From Chloroflexota bacterium (GTDB lineage Bacteria > Chloroflexota > Anaerolineae > B4-G1), in the NCBI GenBank assembly GCA_011046405.1, contig DSAR01000485.1:1-26402 (forward strand): a stretch of 26,402 nt of DNA. Reading direction: 5' to 3'. Positions within the stretch are counted from its first letter, which is position 1; each line of letters opens with the position of its first letter. Below the pieces are notes generated by a model. That model made no database searches. It saw nothing but the letters and a program-made list of their open reading frames with translations, and was not told where the DNA came from. The position numbers and the translations under genes are program-made. This document shows, piece after piece, positions 14,882-22,778 of the stretch.

Positions 14882-16015
14882 TCAACGTGAAGAGCCCCGG
14901 CCCTTTGTCAGCGCCACTACCTCATCCACCGGGAGGGCGTAGCGCGTGTGCCCATCCCGCCCGACGAGCGTCTCGGCCCGGAACAGCGAGTTGAGCACCG
15001 CCTCCTCCACGCTCTCGACGACCGCCGGCAGGAGCCAAGCCATCGCCCGGGCCTCGTCGGACAACATCGTCTGGGTACACGTCAAATCTCCTGTACCTAC
15101 AGAAGAGGAGAAAGAGACACGATGAGGAATCCGGAACGCCGTGCTGAAGGCGATCACGAAATCGCCGCTGCCGTGGCCATAGTGGCTGCCCGTGCGGGCC
15201 AGTCCGGCGGCGGCCCGCACGCACAGGCGGCGCAACTGGCGCGCGCTCAACGGTGCGTCGGTCGCCAGCACGACCATCACCGAGCCCTTCTCCGGCTGAC
15301 GTCCCTCGGAGACCCCGGGCGGTTGCACGTACTCTCCCACCGGCACGCCGCAGACAGTCAAATCGCGCGGATGGCCGAAGTTGGACTGGACCAGCGCCCC
15401 CACGGTGTAGCCGCCCGCTTCCCCGGGCAGCACCCGGCTGGCCGTCCCAATCCCCCCTTTCCATCCAAAACAACTGGTCCCCGTCCCCGCGCCGACGGCG
15501 CCCTCGGCGACCGGCCCACTCGCGGCCGATTCGATGGCCTGCCAGACGTGCTCAGCGCCGACGTGCCGGCCCTGGACGTCGTTGAGGTAGCCGTCGTTCG
15601 TCTCCCCCACCACGGTGTTGACGCTGCTGGTCCGCACGCCGATCTCGGGGCTCTGCCGGATCGCGTACTGAAGCACGCCATCCGCCACCAGGCCGACGTT
15701 GAGCGTGTTGGTCAGCGTGACAGGGGCCTCGATCACGCCCAACTCGCGCACCTCCTCGAAGCCAAAGACCTTTCCGAAACCGTTGATCGTGTGGACGGCG
15801 CCCCGCACCTTTTCGCGGAACAGGTTAGCGGCGTGGGGCAGGATAGCGGTCACGCCGGTGCGCACCGGCCCCTCGCCGGGCCGCAGCGGTCCTTCCCCCG
15901 AGACCAACGTCACGTGCCCCACCCGCACGCCGCCCACGTCGGTGATCGCGTTGTGCGGGCCCGGGGGCAATCGCCCCACCGAAAGCCCAATGTCCCGCAG
16001 ACGTGCTCGTGTCAT
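14882..16015 (-). CDS. P1 family peptidase (DmpA-like, Ntn-type aminopeptidase, MEROPS S58)
   Basis: This 377-residue protein starts at the ATG at 16015, with AAGGAGG six bases upstream; the open frame begins six codons earlier. The DmpA family order is present: AITDVGGVRVGHVTL (about residues 23-38), GTGTSCFGWKGGIGTASR (about 177-194), then EKGSVMVVLATDAPLSARQL, where Gly244-Ser245 is the expected self-cleavage site and Ser245 the nucleophile, and HYGHGSGDFVIAFSTA. Family enzymes remove N-terminal D- or L-amino acids or beta-alanyl residues from small peptides and amides. It follows the TIGR04076 gene by 10 bp and is the last gene before the mobile element. The substrate here is unknown; the neighbours suggest peptide or modified amino-acid breakdown. 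Confidence 0.9.
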   Translation of the reverse strand: MTRARLRDIGLSVGRLPPGPHNAITDVGGVRVGHVTLVSGEGPLRPGEGPVRTGVTAILPHAANLFREKVRGAVHTINGFGKVFGFEEVRELGVIEAPVTLTNTLNVGLVADGVLQYAIRQSPEIGVRTSSVNTVVGETNDGYLNDVQGRHVGAEHVWQAIESAASGPVAEGAVGAGTGTSCFGWKGGIGTASRVLPGEAGGYTVGALVQSNFGHPRDLTVCGVPVGEYVQPPGVSEGRQPEKGSVMVVLATDAPLSARQLRRLCVRAAAGLARTGSHYGHGSGDFVIAFSTAFRIPHRVSFSSSVGTGDLTCTQTMLSDEARAMAWLLPAVVESVEEAVLNSLFRAETLVGRDGHTRYALPVDEVVALTKGRGSSR

Positions 16016-16025
16016 AGGCGCCTCC

Positions 16026-16676
16026 TTATCCAAGAGTCTCGATCCGCATCACCACGTTACCCGCCGGGTCGGGGCAGATGACGCAACTCGCATCCTTCAA
16101 CCAATCCCCTTCCGGCAGGGGCCGCTGCTTGGCCGGCAGGAGCGGGAGTACCGCTTGCAGCGCGTAGAGGCAGAAATGACGCCCGGCCGGGATGGACAGA
16201 CGCCCTCTGCGGAGTGTGAAGTAATCGCCCGGCTGCATGCCGGAGGTGCACTTGCCCCGCACCTCCTCCACCACGACCCGCAAATTCCGGATAGCGCCCC
16301 CGCCCGGTTCGCTGGTCGGCGCGCTGGCCGGCGCGCGCTCCGCCTCCCGGGCCTGGGGCGCTCCCTCGGGTTGCGGTTCCGCTTCTTTACCCAATTCGCC
16401 CGTCCGCTCGATCTCGTAGATCACCCGGCCGTCGGGGTCCGGGCACTGGACGTGGTGCACGCGCCACACCCAATCCTCGTCCCACGCCTCCTCGATCCGT
16501 CGCTCCTTGAGCGGGAGGACCGGCATCAGGTTCTGCAACGCCCACATGCAAATCGACCCACCCGCCGGCATACGAAGCACGCCATTCCGGACGGTGAAGT
16601 GCTCGCCCACATCCATCGGCGGATCGGCGGTGCAGGTTCCCAGGATTTTCGATACGGTAACCGTCAGCGCGTACAT
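16026..16676 (-). CDS. Tandem TIGR04076-domain protein
   Basis: This 216-residue protein has two copies of a small domain of the TIGR04076 type. Copy 1 (about 1-92) has KILGTCTA...VGEHFTV..LRMPAGGSICMWALQNLMPVLP and VQCPDPDGRVIYEIE. Copy 2 (about 127-216) has EVRGKCTSGMQPGDYFTL..LSIPAGRHFCLYALQAVLPLLP and VICPDPAGNVVMRIE. The Cys in GKCTSG, a second Cys in the CMWAL/CLYAL helix and the CPDP motif are kept in both, suggesting metal or cluster binding (inference). An Ala/Pro/Glu-rich linker of about 35 residues joins them. Most relatives have a single domain of around 90-100 residues. It lies directly downstream of the aldehyde oxidoreductase, with GGAG before the ATG. Function is unknown. Confidence 0.82.
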   Translation of the reverse strand: MYALTVTVSKILGTCTADPPMDVGEHFTVRNGVLRMPAGGSICMWALQNLMPVLPLKERRIEEAWDEDWVWRVHHVQCPDPDGRVIYEIERTGELGKEAEPQPEGAPQAREAERAPASAPTSEPGGGAIRNLRVVVEEVRGKCTSGMQPGDYFTLRRGRLSIPAGRHFCLYALQAVLPLLPAKQRPLPEGDWLKDASCVICPDPAGNVVMRIETLG

Positions 16677-16694
16677 AATTGACTCCTTTGTTCA

Positions 16695-16764
16695 ACGTCC
16701 TACGTCCTACGTCCTACGTCCTACGTCCTACGTCCTACGTCCTACGTCCTACGTCCTGTGTCCT
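16695..16764. repeat. Heptanucleotide tandem array (ACGTCCT)
   Basis: Nine exact ACGTCCT units run from 16695 to 16757, followed by one variant (GTGTCCT, 16758-16764) and a further decayed unit. The array fills the gap between the aldehyde oxidoreductase and the TIGR04076 gene and overlaps the oxidoreductase stop codon at 16763-16765. Unit homogeneity suggests recent expansion by slippage. It has no spacer structure, so it is not a CRISPR array. Confidence 0.95.
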
Positions 16765-18628
16765 ACGTGTTGTCGGCTAATCCCAGTTTTTCTAGTTTCT
16801 CTTTTGTTGGCAGGCCGGTCGTCACGTCCCAGCCCCGGGCGCGGTAGTATTCGTCTAGCATCGGTTCCAATTCTAGCAGCGAGCCGGTGCTGGGACCACC
16901 CTCGGGCAGTGGCTCGGCCAGGAAGCGTTGGGGTAATTGGTCGTCCGCGCGGGTGATCCCCTCGCGGGCGATGAACAGGCGCTCCAGGTTCACGATTCGC
17001 TCCCCGATCCGCTGTACCTCGTCGCCGGTGAAATCCCAGCCGGTCGCGGCCCGCAGCAGGTCGGCCGTCCCGTCCCAATCGAGCACCTCCATGTTGTTGT
17101 AGGTGTTCTTGCACACGCCCAAGGCGTCGGAAATGGCCGCCATCTCCTCGAAATGCTTGACCACCAGTCCCTTGCCCTTGTATTCCAGCCGGAAAGCGGT
17201 CTCAGGGATACCGTAGCGGCGTATGCCCTCCTCGGCATCTTCCGAGAACTCGAACCAGGGCTCGGAGCGCAGGTGGTCAGCCCCCCGGCTGGCGACGGCG
17301 TTGCCCAGGCCGTAGGCTTTGATGGCGCGCACGTCAGCCTGGAACACCTCCAGGCCTTTACCGTGCAGGGCGATCTCCTCCGATCCACGTCCCAGTCGCT
17401 CGGCCGCCTTCCGCACCCCATCGGCCAACAGATCGCCGAACCCCTCACGGTGGACCACCTGGTGGATCAGGGCCAGGATCGCCTCGCCGTTGCCCCAGCT
17501 CAGGTCCAGCCCGCCCGCCTCCTCCCGCGAGAGCATCCCCCGCTGGTAACACTCCATGGCCCAGGCGATCACCTCGCTGAGAGCAATGGCGTCCACGCCG
17601 TAGCGATTGGCCAAGTCGACGCACTTGAGCGCCAACGCCAGGTCGGCGTTTCCCACGCGGGCAGTGAACCCGGCCAGCGGCTCGTACTCCGGCCCCTCCA
17701 GGCGCAGGCCGGGGTAGCGGGGATCGTCCACCACCAGGAAGCGGCTGCAGGGGATCGTGCAAGCGAAGCAGGCCTTGCTCTTGATCTTGTATAGCGCCTC
17801 GATGGCCTCGCCGCTGACCGCGTCGGCCGCCTCGAACTGCCCGCGCTGGAAATGGCGCGTGGGCAGCCCGCCGATGCTGTTCAGCGCCTTGATCAGCTTC
17901 GTCGTGCCCAGGCGGCAGCGAATCTCGTACTCTGGATGGGCGTATATCACCTCGTCCAACTGTTCGATGATCTCCCGGAAACGGGCCATATCGGCCACGG
18001 GGAACGACCCCGTCCCTCGCACGGCGATGGCCTTCAAGTTCTTCGACGCCATCACCGTGCCCATGCCGGTGCGGGCTGCCGGCCGGTTCAGGTTGACGAA
18101 CACCCCGGCGAAGCGCACGCCGTTTTCGGCCCCCGGCCCGATGGCGGCGACCTGGACCCGCCCGTTCCCCATATCCCGCCGGATCGCCGCTGTCGTGGCC
18201 CATACGTCCCGGCCCCACAGGTCGCCCGCGTCCCGCAGCGTGACCTCGTCGTCCTCGATCCACAGGCAGACCGGTCGCTCGGCCCGCCCCCGGATGACGA
18301 TCTGATCATACCCGGCGAACTTGAGCTCCGGGCCAAAGAACCCGCCGGCGTTGGAATCCCCCAGGATGCCGGTCTGGGGCGACATGGCGCTGACGTTGAA
18401 GCGCGCGCCGCCGGGGAACAGTGTGCCCACCAGCGGCCCGGCGCCGAAGAGCAGCAGATTCTCCGGCGAAAGGCCGTCGGTGTGGGCGGGCAACTCGTCC
18501 CACAAGCGTTTCACGTTGAGCCCCCGCCCGCCCAGGTAGGCCCGCGCCAGATCGGGCTCCGTCGGGTGGCGCTGCACCGTGCCGGCGGTCAGATCGACGT
18601 ACAAGACGTGTCCACCGTAGCTATCCAT
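16763..18628 (-). CDS. aor: Aldehyde ferredoxin oxidoreductase (tungsten/molybdenum bis-pterin enzyme)
   Basis: This 621-residue protein has the size and domain order of archaeal and bacterial AOR enzymes. The N-terminal domain (about 1-210) has LGGRGLNVKRLW, GARFNVSAMSPQTGILGDSN and AGGFFGPELKFAGYD, lining the pterin site. The 4Fe-4S ligands are Cys287, Cys290 and Cys294 (ACFACTIPCS) with the distal Cys506 in LGVCKN, matching the CxxCxxxC...C pattern. The enzyme oxidises aldehydes to carboxylates, passing electrons to ferredoxin. The frame is open upstream to 18907 but the ATG at 18628 is used: it overlaps the ferredoxin gene by 8 bp (ATGGATAG), which signals coupling. The C-terminus ends inside a tandem array. 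The substrate (for example aldehydes derived from amino acids) is inferred from neighbours. Confidence 0.93.
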   Translation of the reverse strand: MDSYGGHVLYVDLTAGTVQRHPTEPDLARAYLGGRGLNVKRLWDELPAHTDGLSPENLLLFGAGPLVGTLFPGGARFNVSAMSPQTGILGDSNAGGFFGPELKFAGYDQIVIRGRAERPVCLWIEDDEVTLRDAGDLWGRDVWATTAAIRRDMGNGRVQVAAIGPGAENGVRFAGVFVNLNRPAARTGMGTVMASKNLKAIAVRGTGSFPVADMARFREIIEQLDEVIYAHPEYEIRCRLGTTKLIKALNSIGGLPTRHFQRGQFEAADAVSGEAIEALYKIKSKACFACTIPCSRFLVVDDPRYPGLRLEGPEYEPLAGFTARVGNADLALALKCVDLANRYGVDAIALSEVIAWAMECYQRGMLSREEAGGLDLSWGNGEAILALIHQVVHREGFGDLLADGVRKAAERLGRGSEEIALHGKGLEVFQADVRAIKAYGLGNAVASRGADHLRSEPWFEFSEDAEEGIRRYGIPETAFRLEYKGKGLVVKHFEEMAAISDALGVCKNTYNNMEVLDWDGTADLLRAATGWDFTGDEVQRIGERIVNLERLFIAREGITRADDQLPQRFLAEPLPEGGPSTGSLLELEPMLDEYYRARGWDVTTGLPTKEKLEKLGLADNT

Positions 18629-19106
18629 CGGCCCTCCCCCTCTCTGCCGCCTCCATTGCCTCCATCGCCAGCCGCTCCCGCTTCGCCCGGGCCCCGGCAC
18701 CCGCGTCGGCGTACATGAGCGCGCCCGTCGCGCAGCGCTTGACACAGGCCGGATCGCCGCCGCACAGATCGCAGATAATTGCCAGGCCGGTCTCCGGGTG
18801 AAGGGCCGCCATCCCGAAAGGGCACGCATCCACGCAAGTCCCGCAGCCAATACAATCTTCGGGCCGCAGCAGGATCGCCCCGGTCGCCGCGTCCCGGTAC
18901 AGGGCATCGGCCGGACAGGCCGCCGCGCACGGCGCCCGGCGACACTGGCGGCAGACGTGGGGGTGATCCACCCCCAGCCGCTCGACCTTGGTCACGCGGA
19001 TACGGGCCGCCGCGACGCCGAAGCGTCCGTCGTGCCGGGCCACGCAGGCGATCTCACAGGCGCGGCAGCCGCTGCAGATGGCGGGTTGGACGAGGATTCG
19101 TTTCAT
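18621..19106 (-). CDS. Four-cluster 4Fe-4S ferredoxin, partner of AOR
   Basis: This 161-residue protein has four Cys-rich motifs: CSGCRACEIAC (residues 11-21), CRQCRRAPCAAACP, CIGCGTCVDACP and CDLCGGDPACVKRC. This is the arrangement of HycB/DmsB/AOR-associated electron-transfer subunits, with up to four 4Fe-4S clusters. Its stop codon lies inside the AOR start (8-bp overlap), so it almost certainly accepts electrons from that enzyme. There is no signal peptide, so the complex is cytoplasmic. The C-terminal tail is Glu/Ala/Arg-rich and shows no motif. The ATG at 19106 places the first Cys at residue 11, as in relatives. The onward electron acceptor is not encoded in the window. Confidence 0.93.
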   Translation of the reverse strand: MKRILVQPAICSGCRACEIACVARHDGRFGVAAARIRVTKVERLGVDHPHVCRQCRRAPCAAACPADALYRDAATGAILLRPEDCIGCGTCVDACPFGMAALHPETGLAIICDLCGGDPACVKRCATGALMYADAGAGARAKRERLAMEAMEAAERGRADG

Positions 19107-19118
19107 GAGACTCCAGTC

Positions 19119-19160
19119 GGTTCAAGGTTTCGGGTTTCGGGTTGCAGGTTATAGGGTTGA
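19119..19160. repeat. Degenerate heptanucleotide array (GGTTTCG-like)
   Basis: Successive 7-nt units read GGTTCAA, GGTTTCG, GGTTTCG, GGTTGCA, GGTTATA and GGGTTGA. The array occupies the gap between the S9 peptidase and ferredoxin genes and covers the peptidase stop codon at 19149-19151. It is older or more decayed than the array at 16695 but has the same period and the same position relative to an upstream gene. Confidence 0.78.
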
Positions 19161-20999
19161 GAAAAAGTCGGCCAGGTGGGCGTATAGTTTGCGCTGGTTG
19201 ACGGGTTTGGCGATGCCGTGACCTTCGTCGTCGAAGACCAGCAGGTCGTAGTCGATGTCGTGGGCGTCGAGCCGTTGCACGACCTCGCGCACGTTCTCCG
19301 GCGTCACGTTGGGGTCCTGCGCACCCTGGACGATCAGCAGCCGCCCCTGGATATCCGGCACGGCGTTGATCGGCGAGCGCTCCGCGTAGCGCTCCGGAAC
19401 CTCGGCCGGGCTGCCGCCCATCATCTCCTCGCTGTAGGGCCGCAGGTCGGGGCGCGTGGTCTCGTAATCGAGCACCAGGTCGGTCATCCCGCAGATCGGC
19501 GCCGCCGCCCCGATGACGTCGGGCGGATAGTGGGTGATCAGGAACCAGGCACTGTACCCGCCGTACGAGGTCCCGGTGACGCCCACCCGGCCCGCGTCGG
19601 CCAGCCCGGCCTCGATCAGTGCCCGGGCCCCGGCGGCGATGTCGGCCTGCTCGCGCCCGCCCCAGCCATCCTCCTTGATCGACTCGCGGAAGGCCAGCCC
19701 AAAACCGGTGCTGCCCCGGTAGTTGACGTCGAGCACGTTGAAGCCCCGCGAGACGAAATACTGGATCTGGGCGTTCAGGTGATCCTCCGAATGGCTGCTC
19801 GGCCCGCCGTGGACGTAGATCACCGCCCGGCGCGGGTTCGGGTCGGCCCGGTAGAGCCAACCCTGGATCTCCACCCCATCCACCGAGGGCCAGCGGAAAT
19901 CATCGGCCGCCGCCAGCCGCTCCCAATCGAGCCCGGTGTGGGCCGCGACGTGGGTCAGCGAGGTCAATGACGTCAACGCCTCCGGGTTATCGGTGATCGT
20001 CTCCAGATCGAAGCGCACCAGTTCCGCCGGCCGGGTGGACGAATAGTAGCGGGCGATCCAGGCCCCGTCGGCCGCCCGCCCCAGGGGCAGCAGGTTGCCC
20101 GGCAGGGACGGGAAGCGCACCTCCTCGCCGGTCGCCGGATCGACGAACGACGGGGTGTGGCGCGCCGCCCGGATCTCATCCACCACGAGCAGGCCGTCGG
20201 GCGAGACCCACGCCCTTTCGATGGCGCGGGCCGGGTCGTCGATCAGCCAGCGCATCTCGTCGCTGGGCCAATGGTAGACGCCCAGGCTCTGGTAATCCTG
20301 GGGTCGCCCATCGCGGGATTCCGACAGGACGAGGATGTGCTCTCCATCGGGAAACCACCGGGCGTGACATTTGGCCCGGTCGCCGAAATGGAGGATCTCC
20401 CGGTCCTCCTGCCCCGCCACGTCCACCAAGTGGAACTGCCTCCCCGAGGGGTGGCGGTCCTTGCGGGCGTAGATCAAGTGGGTGCCGGGCCGGTTGAGGC
20501 TGGGCGTGCTCCAGGCGGGGCGCGCGGGCCGGGCGATGGCCACCCGCTCGCCGCTCCGCAGGTCGTGGCGGTAGACCCACGTCGGCTCGATGACGGCCTG
20601 CCGGTCGAAGTCGTAATTGGCGCCGTAGAAGAGCCAATCGCCGCCGGGGTGCAGGTCGCCCCCCCGGATGAAGTACGGCGGCCGATCCTCGGTCAGCGGC
20701 TGCATCTCGCCGGGCCGGTCCACGGCGACGCTGAAGAGCCGCACCCGCTCATCGCCGTCGTGATCCTCCTCCACGATGACGGCCCGCGAATCCGGCGTCC
20801 AGCTGACCAGCCACGTCAGTTCCGGCGTGTGGGTCAGCGGGACGGGAAGCGTCGAGCCATCGGCCGGCACGGCGAAGACGTCAAAATTCTCGTGGAAGCG
20901 GTACCAGACGAAGGCCACCCACCGCCCGTCGGGCGAGAGCAGCGCGTGGCGCACCTCCGGCAGCGTGAGTAGTTGATCCAGATACGAAATTCGCTTCAT
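19149..20999 (-). CDS. S9 family peptidase (prolyl oligopeptidase/acylaminoacyl-peptidase type)
   Basis: This 616-residue protein has an N-terminal beta-propeller-like region (about 1-350) with repeated blade sequences such as SPDGRWVAFVWY, TPDSRAVIVEED and FPDGEHILVLSES. A C-terminal alpha/beta hydrolase domain follows. The catalytic triad is readable: Ser478 in GTSYGGYSAW, Asp562 in GAQDPNVTPENV and His594 in DDEGHGIAKP. The HGGPSSHSEDHLN stretch supplies the oxyanion region. It hydrolyses short peptides, with no signal peptide seen. The ATG at 20999 lies 1 nt after the aminotransferase stop and has AGGAGG six bases upstream; an in-frame TTG at 21014 falls in the ribosome site itself and is rejected. 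The C-terminus is encoded partly by the heptamer array. Confidence 0.92.
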   Translation of the reverse strand: MKRISYLDQLLTLPEVRHALLSPDGRWVAFVWYRFHENFDVFAVPADGSTLPVPLTHTPELTWLVSWTPDSRAVIVEEDHDGDERVRLFSVAVDRPGEMQPLTEDRPPYFIRGGDLHPGGDWLFYGANYDFDRQAVIEPTWVYRHDLRSGERVAIARPARPAWSTPSLNRPGTHLIYARKDRHPSGRQFHLVDVAGQEDREILHFGDRAKCHARWFPDGEHILVLSESRDGRPQDYQSLGVYHWPSDEMRWLIDDPARAIERAWVSPDGLLVVDEIRAARHTPSFVDPATGEEVRFPSLPGNLLPLGRAADGAWIARYYSSTRPAELVRFDLETITDNPEALTSLTSLTHVAAHTGLDWERLAAADDFRWPSVDGVEIQGWLYRADPNPRRAVIYVHGGPSSHSEDHLNAQIQYFVSRGFNVLDVNYRGSTGFGLAFRESIKEDGWGGREQADIAAGARALIEAGLADAGRVGVTGTSYGGYSAWFLITHYPPDVIGAAAPICGMTDLVLDYETTRPDLRPYSEEMMGGSPAEVPERYAERSPINAVPDIQGRLLIVQGAQDPNVTPENVREVVQRLDAHDIDYDLLVFDDEGHGIAKPVNQRKLYAHLADFFSTL

Positions 21000-21000
21000 C

Positions 21001-22206
21001 TCATCCCTCCTCAATTCCGGAGAGGATGACGCGCAGCGCCGTAATTAGCGCCGCAAGCAGCGCCTCGACATCCTCCCGCGTGTTGTAACCCTGGACCGAG
21101 AGGCGCAAGAGTTGCCGGTCGCGCCAATAGGTCACGGGGATTTCAATCCCAAAGTCATCGTAGAGCCGCCGCTTCACCGCCTCGCCGTCGCACGGGGGCA
21201 GGAAAAAGGCCACCATCTGGGCGAACCAGGCTGCTTTACCAGCCATTTCATCAGCCGTTTCAGCGGTCGCGTCGTCGGGCGTGAGGGGCGCCAGGCCTGT
21301 GAGTTCGGCCACAGCCTGCCGGGCCTCGCGCGCCAGCTGGTGGCACCGCTCCCGGACCCGGGGCCAATCGTGCGCCGCCATAAAGCGAATGGCCGCCGGC
21401 ACGGCCAGGAACGGTGCCGGGTCCCGCGTCCCCTGCCACTCGTGATAGTCCACCAGCCGCGAGGGGCCCGGTTCCGCCGCCTCCCAGCCCCAACTGACCA
21501 CCAGTGGCCGGAGCAGCGCGTGGTGCTCCCGCCGGGCGTAGAGGAACCCGGCTCCCTTGGGCGCCATCATCCACTTGTGCGCGTTCCCGGCGTAGAAATC
21601 GGCCCCCAACGCCGCCAGGTCGAGGGGAATCTGCCCCGGCGCGTGGGCGCCGTCGATCACGGTGATGAGGCCGGCCTCTCGCGCCCGCCGGACCAGTTCG
21701 CCCACCGGGAGGATGATGGCGGTGGGCGACGTGATGTGGCTCAGGAAAAGCACCCGCGTCCGGTCATTCACGCCGGCCCAGATGGCCTCCACCACCTGCT
21801 CGGTCGAGGTCACCGGCAACGCCACCGGCTGGCGGACGTAGCGGGCGTCGCGTTCCGCACACACGAAGCGCCAGGTGCGGTCCAGCGCGCCGTACTCGTG
21901 ATCGGTGGTCAATATCTCATCGCCCGGCGCCAGGGGCAGCGAGCGGGCCACGACGTTGAGCCCGGTGGTGGCGTTGGGGACGTAGACCAGGTCGTCGGCG
22001 TCGGCCCCGACGAAAGCGCCCAGCGCCTCCCGGGCTTGGCGCATCAGGTCTACGAAACGCCGGCCCAGGAACTCGACCGGCTGGCGCTCCAGTTCCAATT
22101 GCCAGCGTTGGTACGCCTCGAAGACCGGCCGCGGACACGCTCCGAACGAAGCGTGGTTGAGAAAAGTCACGTCCGGCCGCAGTAGAAACTCATCCCGTAA
22201 AGTCAC
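21001..22206 (-). CDS. Class V PLP-dependent aminotransferase/epimerase-like protein
   Basis: This protein is 401 residues from a GTG at 22206. The start is chosen because AGGAGG lies just upstream, the promoter at 22244-22271 would place transcription start near the only nearby ATG (22236), and the family begins LRDEFLLRPDVTFLNHASFG. Fold-type I features: NATTGLNVVARSL (cofactor phosphate region), TDHEYGALDRTW, DGAHAPGQIPL with the Asp that binds the pyridine nitrogen, and NAHKWMMAPKGAGFLYAR with the Schiff-base Lys211. The layout is that of isopenicillin-N-epimerase-like (CefD-like) and cysteine-desulfurase-like proteins, whose reactions differ widely. It is translationally linked to the S9 peptidase, which hints at amino-acid or peptide metabolism. 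Confidence 0.88.
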   Translation of the reverse strand: MTLRDEFLLRPDVTFLNHASFGACPRPVFEAYQRWQLELERQPVEFLGRRFVDLMRQAREALGAFVGADADDLVYVPNATTGLNVVARSLPLAPGDEILTTDHEYGALDRTWRFVCAERDARYVRQPVALPVTSTEQVVEAIWAGVNDRTRVLFLSHITSPTAIILPVGELVRRAREAGLITVIDGAHAPGQIPLDLAALGADFYAGNAHKWMMAPKGAGFLYARREHHALLRPLVVSWGWEAAEPGPSRLVDYHEWQGTRDPAPFLAVPAAIRFMAAHDWPRVRERCHQLAREARQAVAELTGLAPLTPDDATAETADEMAGKAAWFAQMVAFFLPPCDGEAVKRRLYDDFGIEIPVTYWRDRQLLRLSVQGYNTREDVEALLAALITALRVILSGIEEG

Positions 22207-22243
22207 ATTTCCTCCTCGTTTGCTGGCGCTCGGCATGGCGACC

Positions 22244-22271
22244 ATTCTACCCCACCCCACCCATTGTGCAA
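22244..22271 (-). promoter_or_regulatory. Candidate promoter of the aminotransferase/peptidase operon
   Basis: On the minus strand, TTGCAC (complement of 22266-22271) and TAGAAT (complement of 22244-22249) are separated by 16 bp that are G-rich. Predicted initiation near 22237 leaves a leader of about 30 nt with AGGAGG before the GTG at 22206. Confidence 0.5.
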
Positions 22272-22339
22272 GTCGAAAAGGGCAACCCTACGTTCGGCGC
22301 AGGAGGATGCAAAAAACCCAAGCGGCAACTATCAACGTA

Positions 22340-22575
22340 CGTGTGCGGTGCGGATCACAATCCGCGTCGATGTCGCACGGGCCATCGGCGGGTTGGTGAC
22401 GGAAGCCAGCACATTGCCTGCAAGTGGCCGGATTATGATCCGGCAGGCACAAGATAAGGAGTTACCCAAGCGTAGAAAACGCTATACCGTTTTCTACCTC
22501 GGGTGATCCGGCGAGGAGCAGAAGCAGGTGAAATGACGAGCGAGGGGGAAGTCGATAGCAACCGGGGGTTGCTGT
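22340..22575. repeat. Cluster of four hairpins, possible structured element
   Basis: Four strong inverted repeats follow one another in a stretch without a gene: GCGGAT/ATCCGC (22350-22365) inside a wider GTGCG/CGCAC pair; GCCGGAT/ATCCGGC (22427-22444) with TGCCT/AGGCA outside; GTAGAAAACG/CGTTTTCTAC (22472-22497) with ACCC/GGGT outside; and AGCAACC/GGTTGCT (22557-22573). All have short loops. The style resembles the family I element but the sequence is different. No protein is supported here. It could be another mobile element or a non-coding RNA. Confidence 0.6.
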
Positions 22576-22625
22576 TCATCAACGAGCGCAAACGGATAGT
22601 TGGATGAGCAAAACAAGGCGAAGAA

Positions 22626-22735
22626 GTATCTTCTCAATAAGTTGGGGAGCTGTGGCCGGTCTCCCGACCGAGTCACAGCGGGCACGGTCAGGAGACCGGC
22701 CCGAGCGAGTTTGCCCCGGTTTATTGAGATGATAC
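22626..22735. mobile_element. Palindromic MITE-like element, copy B (family II)
   Basis: This 110-bp element has ends GTATCTTCTCAATAA and TTATTGAGATGATAC. The 17-bp inner stem (22654-22670 with 22685-22701) pairs except at one position. GCGAAGAA is found exactly at 22618-22625 and 22736-22743, directly abutting the ends, so this copy also has an 8-bp target-site duplication. It lies in the opposite orientation to copy A at 10124 and shares about 90% sequence with it. Confidence 0.86.
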
Positions 22736-22778
22736 GCGAAGAATCTGGTGTGGGAGAGAACAAAATCCAGACTTTGGA

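Noticed and set aside
14948..16081. Long plus-strand frame antisense to the P1 peptidase
   Set aside because: His/Arg/Pro-rich composition typical of a GC-rich shadow frame; the minus-strand protein has clear family motifs.
16695..16764. CRISPR-like repeat
   Set aside because: Units are contiguous heptamers with no spacers and there are no cas genes.
16507..16956. Plus-strand open frame with a repeated RPTSYVL segment
   Set aside because: The protein repeat is a translation of the ACGTCCT array, and the rest is antisense to AOR and the TIGR04076 gene.
18629..18907. N-terminal extension of the aldehyde oxidoreductase to an upstream ATG
   Set aside because: It overlaps most of the ferredoxin gene in another frame and is Arg/Trp/Pro-rich; the AOR family begins at the MDSYGG start.
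21000..21014. TTG start for the S9 peptidase five codons upstream
   Set aside because: Those codons are the AGGAGG ribosome site of the ATG at 20999.
22264..22506. Plus-strand frames across the hairpin cluster
   Set aside because: Short, several overlapping frames, no ribosome site, and the region is dominated by inverted repeats.
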